A DNA stretch of 64,000 nucleotides from Tetmemena sp. SeJ-2015 (Eukaryota > Ciliophora > Spirotrichea > Sporadotrichida > Oxytrichidae), in NCBI GenBank assembly GCA_027382625.1, contig JAJKFJ010021486.1, positions 1 through 64,000 on the forward strand, written 5' to 3'. The notes below the pieces were generated by a model. That model had not been told where the DNA came from, did not search any database, and was given only the letters and a program-made list of their open reading frames with translations. Made by a program: the position numbers and the translations under genes. Numbering within the stretch: position 1 is the stretch's first letter; every line of letters begins with the position of its first letter. Positions 9,729 through 20,986 of the stretch are shown one piece after another.

Positions 9729-11362
9729 ATGATAGTTCTTTTTTCACTTAACCTTTGTGGATTGGCATAAGCATTTGACAAGAGAACTTATCTGCAGGCA
9801 CAGTTCTAGTGTTCTCAGCTTCGCTAAACATTCTAGAATAGATGGAAATGAATCCATTTTTAAGTACTTCAGTTTAGGCTCAAGGGAAAATTAAAAATGT
9901 GTTTTGAGAAAGTAAAAAGAGACTGGCTAAGAGACTCAAAAAATTAAGAGGACTATCTATTTAACAGTAGTTCAAAAGAAACAATCACTCTCCTCAATCA
10001 TAGTAAACAATTTTAATAGTTTTCAATCCAAATGTTTTTAATGAAATTTAAACAAGAGCAGAGGATTGTACAGTAGTCTGAATAAATAATAGAATCTGCA
10101 TTTCTTGCAAAACAGAAAAGCTTTTAGAAACTTAAAAGGACAGAATAGGTGAGAATCGGCACCGGTCCCATATCTAACCGAAGAATCCGATCAACACTTG
10201 AAGACTTTTAGATTCTCTCATCACCTGAGCAAATCTTTTATAACATTTTGATAATTTTAGCATCGGTAGCTTGACGTGACTTGGGAAGTAGCCAACTCAA
10301 CTGGCTAGGACAGTAGCGTAGACACTGGTTCAAGTGTGACAGTCGTCGATTCGAATGGGAATGTAGTAAGCACTGGTGGATCATCCAGCGGGGGAGACGG
10401 TTCTGTCCAAAGTCCTACCACTGCCTCTCCAACTACTACTAAATCCTCAACCACAACTACTCCCTCACCCACTACTACTAAAGCAACTACCACCACAAAG
10501 ACTACAACCACAAAGACTACCACCTCAACTACAACCAAGCCAGCAGGTACAACTACTTAGGCAGCGACAACCACTAGTGCACCAGCAACCACTCAATCAG
10601 CAACTACTCAACCCGCAACCACTCCTGCGCCTTCTACTACTCAGAGTGCTCATTTATCTATGTCTATACTTTGAGTGGAGGGAATTCTGGCAGTGGAAAC
10701 TTGCAAAGCAGCTCTAGCAGTGGCTCTTCGTAATACGACATGATGCTTTTGGTTTACATTCTCGTAAAGTATTTTCTCATTGCTAAGACTTTGAATATGA
10801 AGTTCTTAAGTTTTACCTATGGTGGGAGTAATAATGATAGCGATGATCTTGTTCATCATCTGCATGCAGAGGAGGAAAGCCTATAAAGTTATTGTGCTAT
10901 CCTCTACTGGCTCAGCACATAGTATACCCTCTCCAGTATTAGACAAGTTAACTTAATAAGTGAAAGTATTGAAATACTTATAAGTTCTCATCTGCAGGGA
11001 CATCTCACACTGGAAAACGTCTGGCTATAAACTCCATGGACTATGGAAGCAACACCTCAAACAGAAAGATGCTAAACTAGAAGGGCAAAGACGATCAGGT
11101 TACTGCTTATGACATGGAGAACTATAACAGCAAGAACAGTCTCAACTATCTAAGCCCAGACATTAGAACTCTCAAGCAGGGTTCTTAGAACTATTCTCAG
11201 AGGAACTTCATTTCTCCAACAAGTTTGAATGGCAACTACGTACCGGAGCCAACTGATTTCGCTATAGAGGAATTCAAGCCCGTGAGACCTAAACCCAAAC
11301 ACAACATGACATTCATCGAAGAGCCATCTATAACCATAATTATTTTGATTCTTTACTCTTGA
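9729..11362 (+). CDS. Thr-rich mucin-like membrane protein C (collinear)
   Basis: A likely start at 9729 (MIVLFSLNLCGLAQA) gives a signal peptide. The ectodomain block TWEVANSTGQDSSVDTG.. VVDSNGNVVSTGG lies at 10280-10380 and is shared with gene D. A short Thr/Ser/Pro stalk (10420-10640) leads to YDMMLLVYIL, an insert of about 50 bp, then PMVGVIMIAMILFIICMQRR, a membrane helix with a basic cytosolic flank. The tail (SSTGSAHS.., NSLNYLSPD.., KPVRPKPKHN) ends with TGA at 11360-11362. All parts lie on the plus strand in protein order, unlike A and B. The exon boundaries between 9850 and 10270 are uncertain. Confidence 0.72.
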
Positions 11363-12832
11363 AATTAAATCATAGATGGAAATCGTTAAGTGAGAAGGGC
11401 CTGGTGAAAGTGAGAAGAGAATTTATTTAAGAAGAAAAAAAGAATTAACAAAGCTTGATATAAAAAGTAAGAGCTAGGTCATCATCTAAAAAAAGTGTAA
11501 GCCCTCGCTCCCTAGTTACTAAGAATTTTTAGTACTATAAGAACTTAAAGTTTTGAAAGAAACTGAGAGCAAGATTTTCATGACCATAGATATAACCGGC
11601 ATATATTAGTATTTCATTTCAAAGAGTAGTAATTACCACCTATATTAAAAACAAGAAGTTTATTTATACTTCGGATCAAATGCTTATTTCACTAATTTTC
11701 TAGCAAAGATCTTCCCTCAACCAAAATATTTATACCATCTTTTAAATTACGAATTAAATAGACCTGACTATTCTTACTTTCAAAAGCGAATTTTGCATTT
11801 TAAAATACTTGATTCTCTCATCCCCAAATTAGAAACTACCTCGCTAACGCCCTTTTCTATTTTAATCACTGAGGATGTTCCATAGTAATCATAATTATTT
11901 ATATCTTTCCACTTAAATAAGTAATTTAATCTATGCCATTTTCAACCCCACAAACTCCAGCTGCCAAGAAATATTAAAATTTTATTATCATTATTATTAA
12001 GAGATATTTTGTAAATATGTTGGAAGAATTGTTTAGTGAGAGCTGCTTTATGTTTCTGAGAATAAATTTTGAGAACTCTAAAACTTTTGAATAGGGGAGA
12101 GTCTTTTCTGCCAGTAATCAAGAGTTCCTCTAGAGCATTACTCTTCGCTCTCAATCTTGGTATCTTTAAATCTATAATAAAAAAGCACTTTTTAGTGATT
12201 ATAATCTTTTGATTCAAGCCAAATTGTGGAGAAGAGGATCAGAAAGCCATTTACCTCCCTTTCAATTATTTCTTGCTGATTTATTATTGACTCGTTTTCT
12301 TAAACACGCTGTTCCTTGATTTCTACTTGATGCTTTATCACACTTTCAAAAATGATTTAAAAATGTAATTTATTATTTCAGCCAACTCAAAAACAATGTC
12401 CTCTGTGCCTGAAATTGCTGGGTCGATGTCTGCAATACAAATTTTAAATACTTTACTCAAACTATCCTTAAAAACAAACCTATTTATAAGATTCCTGATT
12501 CAATTACATATAAGTGGCCAATTATTACTAAATTATCATTTTTTTTATCTACGTTTAACACAAAACATTTTCTATATTTTAGAAAAAGAGACATATATCA
12601 CAGATCTAGTAAAAAGATTGGTAGTAAGAAGTAATAAATTACTTGAACGTCATGAACCAGAGTAAATTGATTTATAGAGTATCTATCCTATTAAGTCTCT
12701 GTTTTTTTAATAGGAAATTAATTATTTAATTGAAGAATTCATAATTAAAATAAATCTAAACTAAAGTCTCTAAGAATAGAACCAAACTTCTCCCTTCATC
12801 CTCTTTATCACTTTAAATCTACTAAAATAATA
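11363..12832. other. Intergenic region with two unassigned open frames
   Basis: AT-rich. A minus-strand frame at 11942-12217 and a plus-strand frame at 12396-12665 are open but carry no motif I recognise and are rich in Ile, Asn and Lys, as chance AT-rich frames are. Either could be a segment of a scrambled gene. Confidence 0.4.
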
Positions 12833-14537
12833 ATGCTAAGTTCAATCTACAAGCTTTTTTGCTTAATCTTAATCTCGCTGTTCTTATTGATTAGCAATAC
12901 TTTGGCAAGTGAGCAGAATTTATTCTACCTTAGGCTCAGAATTATCTGCACAAATATTTAGTAAACTTATTCATGAATATGGAGATTATTTAAAATTGAA
13001 GTTCATATGGTTTAAGAGGATATCCAAAACTAGTGCTTGAAGCGCCTCATTGCAGAGCAACAATCTCAATATATATCAATGAACGAACACCATATGAATT
13101 TATCCTCAGACACTATATAAGATCAATATCAGGAGCAGCAGTTCCCAAAAAACTATATTGAAAGTTTTTAACTTGTTTTTAGAATGAATGCACATAAAAA
13201 GTAAGTTAATGATTATATCTATAACTTTTGGCTGGGAATTATTTAAACAGTAGTTTTGGATGAGTATTATTTAATTTAAGTGAGAGACTCCTGAATGACA
13301 TATCTGTGTCTTAAGATTCAGAAGTTGGCGTGGCAAAGATAGTGGACTAGAGCGGTTTTAATGACTTTCATAACAAAAGTTAATAGGAAAGATTAGGATC
13401 CCAATTAAACTCTAAAATAAAATCAAGACTTTAAAAGATTCAAAACTCTTAAAAAGCTGGGCATAAATCAATCAATCTTATTTGAATTGAGCAGCAGCGC
13501 TTACTCCAAGTAAGTTGGGACTTAGTCAATCAAACAGGAGTAGACAGCAGCGTAGACCTGGGCTAGAGTCATACAGTCGTAGATCAAAATGGAAATGTCA
13601 TCAGCACTGGCTTAGCAGTAAGCAATGGAGCTACCCCAGCTTCTTCGCCCACCACTGCTTCACCCACTACCACCAAATCATCCACAACCACAACCACACC
13701 AGCTCCTGCCACTACTAAGGTCTCACCCACTACTACAAAGTAAGGAGCCACTACCAGTGCCTCCAATACTCCAGCAGCTACTACCTAACCTAGCTCTACT
13801 ACCAGCACATCTTCTGGCTCGTCATCAGGCTCCTCTTCATCAGGATCAAACTCCTCATTCTCTTCTGGCAGCACTGGAAATCAATTTATGTAAGTATATT
13901 GAAATACCCAGACTTCAGCTAGCGGTAATTCGAATGGAACCTCCCTCTCTGGGTCTTAAGGCGGCAAAAATTAGTACGACATGATGCTTTTGGTTTATAT
14001 CTTGGTAAATCTTAATGACATTTTAGTAATTTGGCTGTTACTTGTATAGGATTACCAATGGTAGCTGCAATTATGATCGGCTTGATTCTTTTCATAATCT
14101 GCGTGCAGAGAAAGAAGAAGGCGAATAGAGTAGCTTCCCTTGCTTCCACAGGTTCTACAACCCAGGGATTAGATAATATGCTAAAAATGTAACTCTATCT
14201 CTATTTAAATATGGTTTTGTTAGATAAGTATTCTACATCTGGTCGATGGAATACGCAATCTAGTCAGAGAGTAGCAATAAACCCTCTGTAGAATACTAAA
14301 GACGCCAATCTGAAAGTCAATGACCTCGAAAGCTAGCATCACAATAGCAACAACAACAGTAGCCTGAACTATCTAAGTCCAGGAGTCAAAGGCGTGAACT
14401 TTAATAGCTCAAGCCATTCTCAGAGGACCTCAATCAACCACTCAAGTTTTCTTTAACTTTAAATTCCAATTTAAATCCTTTTATTTAAGTATTGGAGACT
14501 AGAGGCCCAAGCCCAATTAATATATAGCTTATTTTGA
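12833..14537 (+). CDS. Thr-rich mucin-like membrane protein D (collinear)
   Basis: A start at 12833 gives a strong signal peptide (LFCLILISLFLLISNTLA). After a Gln/Asn-rich N-domain with at least one insert come WDLVNQTGVDSSVDLG and VVDQNGNVISTG (13530-13620), aligned with gene C. A Thr/Ser/Pro stalk and a Ser-rich stretch lead to YDMMLLVYIL, a GT..AG intron (14007-14050), then GLPMVAAIMIGLILFIICVQRKKK, a membrane helix with a basic flank. The tail contains LNYLSPGVKG, as in C. The stop is placed at 14535; an earlier end near 14455 is possible. All parts are on the plus strand in order. Confidence 0.72.
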
Positions 14538-15130
14538 AAAGGCGGGTTCAAGATATATTTTTAAGATTAATACTATTTGAAAGGCTGCCAGAAACCAAGA
14601 CGCTATGGTTATGTGAATAGCGTACATGATCTGTAATCAGAAAAGGTTAGGACAAAGCTACTTTAGCTTTTGAACTGACTTGAGAATTGTAAAAATAAAA
14701 CTATAAATTAAACAGAAAGACACCTAATCCAACTCTCTGAAACAAAGATCAGAGTTGGAGTCATGAGTCAATTTTTCTCTTTCTTCTTGGGGTATAAACT
14801 GACACAAGCATTAGATAAGATTATAAATAGAATTTTAATACCAACGGACGGATTATACTCTCAAACTTAATATTTTCCAATTTATTTTTACTTGATAATC
14901 TGATTTAAATTACTCAAATAGCAAGCCCATTTTCTTTTTAATTGTGAATACTCAATTGGTAATATAATTCTTGAAATAGGAATTTATTAATTAATTTATA
15001 GACTAAACAGTCTAGTAGAATCTAGTTTAAATTGTTATTAAATGCTAATACTTTCTTTTACCCTGATAGATAAAGTTTGGGTAATAAATTTAAATTTAAT
15101 TTAATCTTTTCATTGTCTATTTAAAAAAGA
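14538..15130. other. Intergenic region
   Basis: AT-rich. Minus-strand frames here are open only because TAA and TAG are sense; the Leu/Asn/Ile-rich reading has no motif. It lies immediately downstream of the truncated amidase, where the missing end of that protein would be expected. Confidence 0.5.
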
Positions 15131-15765
15131 CAATTGATGTCTGCACATATGGTTTAGAAGCAACCCAGTTTAATCTCCAACCCCTCTTTTCTAAAAGGAA
15201 GCAGCACAGGAGGTTGAAACCCAGTGGGGCTTGGACTTGCCCACACCTTATCATCAACGTATAAATTAGTCTTCCGGTAGTTTTATATCAGAATTGGGTT
15301 CTTGCACTTTAAACAATATGCATATACTTTTAAGCACTCTTTGGAGTTAGGGTCACCCACTAGCATCTGAGAGTTGAAGTAGTTCTCACTATCTGGCTCT
15401 TATTCGGCGTAGCCAGCTGCCACATAGCAGTTAAATCTCCTAGCCAGGTCGCAGCACAACTTGAAATAATAAGATAAGGCAAATTATTTTCTCTTATTAA
15501 ATGAAAGTAAAACCTGACTCTCTGAGTTCAAGGAAAGGTTTGATATCCTCTTTTGAAGTAAACTAATAACGAGTGGTTGCCATCTCTGGCAAAATAATCA
15601 AGTCCACTTAACTCTCCTCTCCTCTTGCCTATTGAGTAATATTTGAATAAACATTGCTAATTATAAAGTATTTACATTTTCAGCAAGAAGAGAGTTTATT
15701 CTCTTGAGCGAGCCTTCCTGAGATTCATAATCAGGCTGATATTACAGTAACCACACCTCTATCTC
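15131..15765 (-). CDS. Nitrilase-fold protein N-terminal amidase (Nta1-like), truncated
   Basis: Minus-strand exons give EVWLLQYQPDYES, a 48-bp GT..AG intron (after LLAEN), DLIILPEMATTRY, NCYVAAGYAEQ, LIQNYRKTNLY and KLGCFQTICADIN. These are the three catalytic neighbourhoods of the carbon-nitrogen hydrolase fold: Glu in LPEMA, Lys in NYRKTNL and Cys in CADIN. The spacing and the YRKTxLY form fit Nta1-type amidases, which deamidate N-terminal Asn/Gln in the N-degron pathway. The protein stops being recognisable right after the catalytic Cys, about two thirds of the expected length, and the first exon with the start codon is not seen. It is probably an incomplete set of germline segments. Confidence 0.7.
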
Positions 15766-16092
15766 CTTTTAAGTTTAATTAAAAACATTAAATTATTAAA
15801 AAATGACATTATTTGATTAAGTTACTTCCATTGCAAATATCTTTAAAATTATTAAGCTCTATTTAATTATTTCAAAGATATTCTTTATCATTTATTAACA
15901 ATTTTATATTCTCTAAATATTTCTTAAGAAAAATAAAATCAAGTTATCAAAAATAAATTACTCGCTGCTAAATGAAATAACTATAATGGGTGGATGAGTA
16001 TTTTATTAATTTTTAAATGATGATTAGCTAATTAATTCGAATAAACAATTATAATTTAGAGCATCCCACCGTCAGTAGTAACAGCGAGAATA
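15766..16092. other. Intergenic region
   Basis: AT-rich, with no gene seen. It lies between the divergent 5' ends of the amidase (-) and the RING/Kelch gene (+). Confidence 0.5.
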
Positions 16093-19000
16093 ATGTCCAC
16101 TCCTCACTCAACCACTAACTTGCCAAACCCCTACTCTCAAGTAGCAGCGGATCTCGCCCTTAATTAGCAAGAAAGTGCGGGATAACCCAGGAACCATCAC
16201 TTGAGCGTGCTCTCCCTCTAATCAATAGCAATTACTTACAAATCAAATGATATCTCAAATTATATATCAAAGGGAGGCAACACAGCTGAGGGAATGGTTA
16301 GCATGAGCTCAAATACATCTGCTTTGAAAGACCCTACAAGCGTTAGACAGCAGGCTTCTTCAAATCTAATGAGCGACTGAGAAGTTGTGACACAAAGTGT
16401 TTCAGATTCAAATTGCAACACTTCTAATTAAAATTTAGATAACCTGCTGATGTGCGATAAATGTCAGTAGTAATTTGACATAGAGAAGAAAATTCCCATG
16501 GTCTTGCAACAGTGCGGACACTCACTTTGCAAACAGTGCATCCTCTAGATCCTCAAATCCTCACCCAAAGATTGCACAATTTATATCATTTTCATTTTTC
16601 TAAAGAGTGCCCACTGTGCAAAGTTAAAATCACTTAGAAGAGCTTAGCTGAGTTCATCACAAATCGAAGTCTTCTGAAGATAATCTGTAAGCATTTGCTA
16701 TTTAAGTTAACTCCAAGTTTATGCTAAAAGAGAAGAGAAATGAGATTTCTAGATAATCGCCCTCCAATATCTAAATTCCTTCCATAAATATATCATAGAG
16801 GCTCCAGCAGATAATTAATAGACGCAGTCCCAGACTTAGCAACAGCAAAACTTGGCATAGGGCAGAGCTAGTCCAAGCCTTTAGAAGCAGGGAGATTCTA
16901 AATGCTAAAAGCATGTCACAAAAGAGATCGAGTTCTTTTGCAATTCCTGCTAAGAAATAGTCTGCTCTCATTGCGTTTTCTTCGATCACAACGGTCATGA
17001 ATTAACTTAACTCGAAGAAGCAAGTAAGTCAAATAAATTCAAAGATCTCACTATGAAAATTAATCATCAGATTTCGAGTTTGTTGATGGATGAATAAACC
17101 ATTTATCTTGTAGTTGTCTATCTGAAGTCAGACTTGGTTCAAGTAGACAATAATCTCTCTCACATAACACAGGTCAACGATGACAACCTACTTTTTATGA
17201 AGAGCAAAGTTAACGAAGTAGAAAAACTAAGAGAAATCTAGATCAAGAATATTGACAGGGGATTTGAAGAGCTAATAAGGAGGCTCGAAGAGAAGAAGAT
17301 TAGCTTGAGGAGCAAGTTCACTTTATATTGAATCAATTTAAGATGTTATTGTTCATGGCTAAATATGATAGAGAGAAGATGAGATTAGATGAGTTGATGA
17401 GACCATTTACAATTATTCAGGATAGACTAAATGCAGTCAAGCATACTTATACGGAACTTAGTGAGATGCTCATGAATAAGACGAGCGCTTTTGTGCTAGG
17501 AAGAATTCAAGATGTAATGACTAAGATGAAACAAGCCAGTGATACTCTCTAGGATCTATACTTATAGACTGATTTTGATCGTAAGCTAGTTCAGATATCT
17601 GACAATATGAGACCACTAACCATAAATATTGAGAAGGCTTTCAAACTTATTTCGCAGTTCAAAATTGAGCATTCGTATCCTGCTGCTCAAGCAAATAGTT
17701 CTGCTCCTCCTTCTAAATTTGGATTCAATAATCAAAGATTAAGCGTTGATTTTCAAGGACCAGGAATCAAAAATTCGCTAAAATTGCTACCTCTGGAAGG
17801 AACACTCAATCTTGGGTCATCTCTAGGACACAATAACCAAAAGTCTCAAGATGTGTAAAGTTTCAATATGCAGGAACTGCAGATGGAATTTTAATCACAG
17901 CATCCTTATAAGCCAACTTTTATATTAAGGGAACCAGGAACAGCTTCTATAATTTCCTAATTCAAAGAGTCTCCAGTAGAATATTCCAAGTTTAGACCTG
18001 CCAGTGGCTTGCCCAATAATAATCTTAATGACAGTTGATCTTATAACCCACTTTCAAATCAAGCAATAAACGAAGCATTAATCAAGAACCAAGAGCTCAC
18101 TCAAGAACTTGATTAAAGTAAGCACATCTTTTTTTTATAACAACCTTATAGTTCAGAAGAATCGTTTCATTTATTGCTATGGAGATATGCCTTTCTTCTT
18201 GAAGTACGATATCTTGAAGAACTTTTGGGCAGCTATCAAGTATGATCCTTAATCAAGTTACTAGGGTCAGCTTAGATACTCCAGCATATGCAAAGTTCAA
18301 AACTTAGCCCAACCTACTGAGGAAAAGGATTTGCTCTTCATGACTGGAGGAGTTCAAGCACAGACTGGTGAACCTGTAAACTCTTGCTTTAAAGTGGCTC
18401 CAAACGCAACCCCGTCTTTCATGAATACAGTTTGCGAAATGAAAGTTAGGCGTTTTGGACACTGCTCCATAGATGTCAAGGGTTATCTGTATGTCTTTGG
18501 CGGCTTTTGTCATGTAGAGGGAACTGGCCAGCCTCCCCGAAGTTTGAGTAGTGTTGAGAAATACTCAGTAGAGTTCGACTAGTGGGTTCAAGTGAAAGAC
18601 ATGGGTCAAAAGAGGGCTTATCATAGCGCCTGCCCAGTGAAGAATCATAACTTCGTCTATGTGTTTGGAGGTCTACAAGATCATAACATCATCAACTCTA
18701 TAGAACAGTAAAAATTATGCTGCCTCTCTCTTATATTAATAGTATGACGTAGTTTAAGATGCCTGGAGTGAGATAGCTGTGCTGATGCCCTCTCGAATCA
18801 TAAAGTTCGGTTGCGTAGCTTTGAATTCTTCTGAGATAATTCTCTGCGGAGGAATCTATGGGGATCAAAAGAATGAGCAATTTTCGTACGTGAATACTTG
18901 CTATAAGTTAGATCTCTACTCAAATAAATGGACTGTACTTCCTCGTTTATTCTCAAGAAGAGATTATTCTCCTCTATATTTTATTAAGAGTGCTGGACTC

Positions 19001-19573
19001 GAGCATGCCCTTCACTCCTTAAGAAACTTTAACTCAAACTGGCGAGATAAACGACGCTAGAATTTTTGCGATAGGAGGGGCCTTTGATGGAAGCTGTGAA
19101 AGCTTCAACATCAACACTGGTAAATTAAAAACATAGATCTATATACCATTTTATTCATTCTTATTAAGTTGCATTTAAATTCTACTGGTAAATGGTAGTA
19201 ATTAAATGGATATGAAAAACTATTGAAAGATAATGATTTGCAGACCTTCTGTATCGCATTAGTATGAAACAAGAGGCCTTAAAACAACTCTCGATACAAA
19301 TTAATTCCACAGGAGTTTATCAATAAAATTTTCAGCTATAAATCTTTTATATCTAAGAAAGCTCGCCTTAATAACCTTAATTTCTAGAATTTTACTTTCG
19401 ACGAACATACTTGATCTTTGAATTCAGAATTTAATTATCTTTTATATTTAAGGTCGAAGATTCTTGGGCTGAAGACATCCTTCATTTTCAAAATTGATAA
19501 ACTCTGCTTTTGCATTAGCTCAGACATTCAGTGTTAATATTTTGACTTCTACAATAATCCGATGCTGCAATGA
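16093..19573 (+). CDS. RING / B-box / coiled-coil / Kelch protein (TRIM-like E3 ligase)
   Basis: After a Ser/Asn-rich N-terminus, a RING finger reads CDKCQQQF..QQCGHSLCKQCI, interrupted by a 35-bp IES (16567-16601), and resumes at ECPLCKVKI. A B-box follows near 16935 (CNSCQEIVCSHCVFFDHNGHE), then a helical region (17040-17560) and a Ser/Asn-rich linker. Kelch-type repeats begin at about 18160 (LLFMTGG, LYVFGGF, FVYVFGGLQD, IILCGGIYG, IFAIGGAFDG). A 34-bp intron (18118-18151) and a 46-bp intron (18945-18990) are well defined. In-frame TGAs at 16378 and 18036 must lie in unspliced or eliminated DNA. The stop is TGA at 19571. The architecture suggests a ubiquitin ligase with a propeller for substrate binding; activity is inferred from the RING only. 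Confidence 0.82.
16567..16606 (+). other. IES in the RING finger (pointer AAAGA)
   Basis: Direct repeats AAAGA at 16567-16571 and 16602-16606 flank an AT-rich insert without GT..AG ends. Deleting one copy plus the insert (35 bp) turns a broken frame into SSPKECPLCKVKI, the expected last Cys pair of the RING. Confidence 0.8.
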
Positions 19574-19827
19574 CAAATATCAATTTAGTATGTGTCTATT
19601 CTTATATTATTTTTTTCTTCTCTTTATCCTGAGATGGTGGAATGCAAAACGCATATAAGAAGTTGTAGTTTCTTTGGAGTATAATTATTATAAATCTAGA
19701 TATTTTGATGGAAGCATCTAATTAGACTTTGCCAGGCGCTGAATACCTTAGCAAGGGCTTCCTCAAGCTTATCCTTATTTACAAATTATTAAAAAATATT
19801 AGTTTAAAATGAACTACTATTCATGCA
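19574..19827. other. Short intergenic region
   Basis: AT-rich spacer between two plus-strand genes. No feature is recognised. Confidence 0.45.
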
Positions 19828-20483
19828 ATGAAAAAGAGTTTATATTTGATGAATTGGAGATGCATTTGTAGGAAAGACTTCTCTGATTTAAGTGCTTTAG
19901 CAAAAAGAGTTTAGTGAGGTCTTCAGACCCACAATTGGAGCTGACTTTATCAACATGGAGCTCACACTAGAGGATAGAGTAGTCACTCTCCAAATATGGG
20001 ACACTGCAGGCCAAGAGAGGTTTAGACATTTGAGTTGTTCTTCTTTCTTTCGGGGAGCTGACTGTTGCATCCTAGTTTATGACGTCACAAATTATTATTC
20101 AGTTTATATCTCCTTTTTTTAAATCCCCCTTCCTTCCAGAATATATTGTAATGGAAGCAGATCTACAAAATTATGATAGTTTTTATAATAAACAGCAGAC
20201 ATTTTTGACAGAGAGAGAGCCCAGAAAGCCAGAGTCATATCCGTTCCTCGTATTGGGGAATAAGATAGATGTGGACCCAGATCAGAAACAGATTTCAGAA
20301 GAGGATGCAAGAAAGTTTTGCAAGGAGAATGGAGACATGATCTTCTTTGAAACTAGTGCCAGGAACAACATTAATGTAAGAGTTATTAAAAGTGAGTGAA
20401 TGTATAATGTGGAGGATTCCATAAAATGTTTGATTTCTAGAGTAATAAAGAGACAGGAAGAGTTGGGGAAGGTTCTTGAGTGA
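19828..20483 (+). CDS. Rab-family small GTPase, Rab7-like
   Basis: GDAFVGKTS (P-loop), PTIGADF (switch I with the effector Thr), WDTAGQERF (switch II), LGNKID and FETSARNN give all the G-box motifs of a Rab GTPase, which controls membrane traffic. [16 protein letters not shown] and [12 protein letters not shown] resemble Rab7 (late endosome/lysosome), though subfamily calls by eye are soft. The start MKKSLYL at 19828 needs one base removed near 19845 to enter the P-loop frame. An insert lies after VYDVTN (about 20095-20155) and an intron at about 20376-20414. The stop is TGA at 20481, after [11 protein letters not shown]. The usual C-terminal prenylation cysteines are not visible, so a further exon may be missing. 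Confidence 0.85.
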
Positions 20484-20986
20484 GAAAAAGGGCACAGAGA
20501 GTTAGTAATAACTAGGCTTGAAATTTCCCACTTAAAAATGAATATGATGGAACTCATATATTAATTTTTTGTAATGAGAAAGGAATCAAACTGATATTCT
20601 GATACCCGTGCTTAAAGTTGATTGCATTGCAAAATTGGAATTTGTTACTTTATTTGAAGATTTTTTAAATAGTTGAACTGTCCTTGGATAATTTAGTTGA
20701 TTCTTTAATTTAATAAATTAAGGCTAACGGTAGTTCGTATTTATATTTTAGTAGATCAAATTTTATTTATCACTCTCAGTGAGAGTGTGAGAATATATAG
20801 ATTTGAATTTATATTAACTATATTACTAAATTAATAGTTTTAAGATCATTATTCTTTTATCTTCACTAAATAATCAAGTAATTTAAATTAAAGATAAAAT
20901 ATCTTAATGAAAGAGAGAACTCTTTCTTTTATTTTCATAGAGTTAGCGTTAATATGTGATTTTGATATTGCTGTTCTTAATTTGAC
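20484..20986. other. Intergenic region between convergent genes
   Basis: AT-rich, with no gene recognised. It lies between the 3' ends of the Rab gene (+) and the gene ending at 20987 (-). A small hairpin, CACTCTC-AGT-GAGAGTG (7-bp stem, about 20771-20787), is present. Confidence 0.45.

Noticed and set aside
16378..16380. TGA in the RING/Kelch frame as a recoded sense codon
   Set aside because: TGA terminates the protease, dynein, villin-like and capping-protein genes, so it is a stop. A GT..AG segment or insert around it is a simpler explanation.
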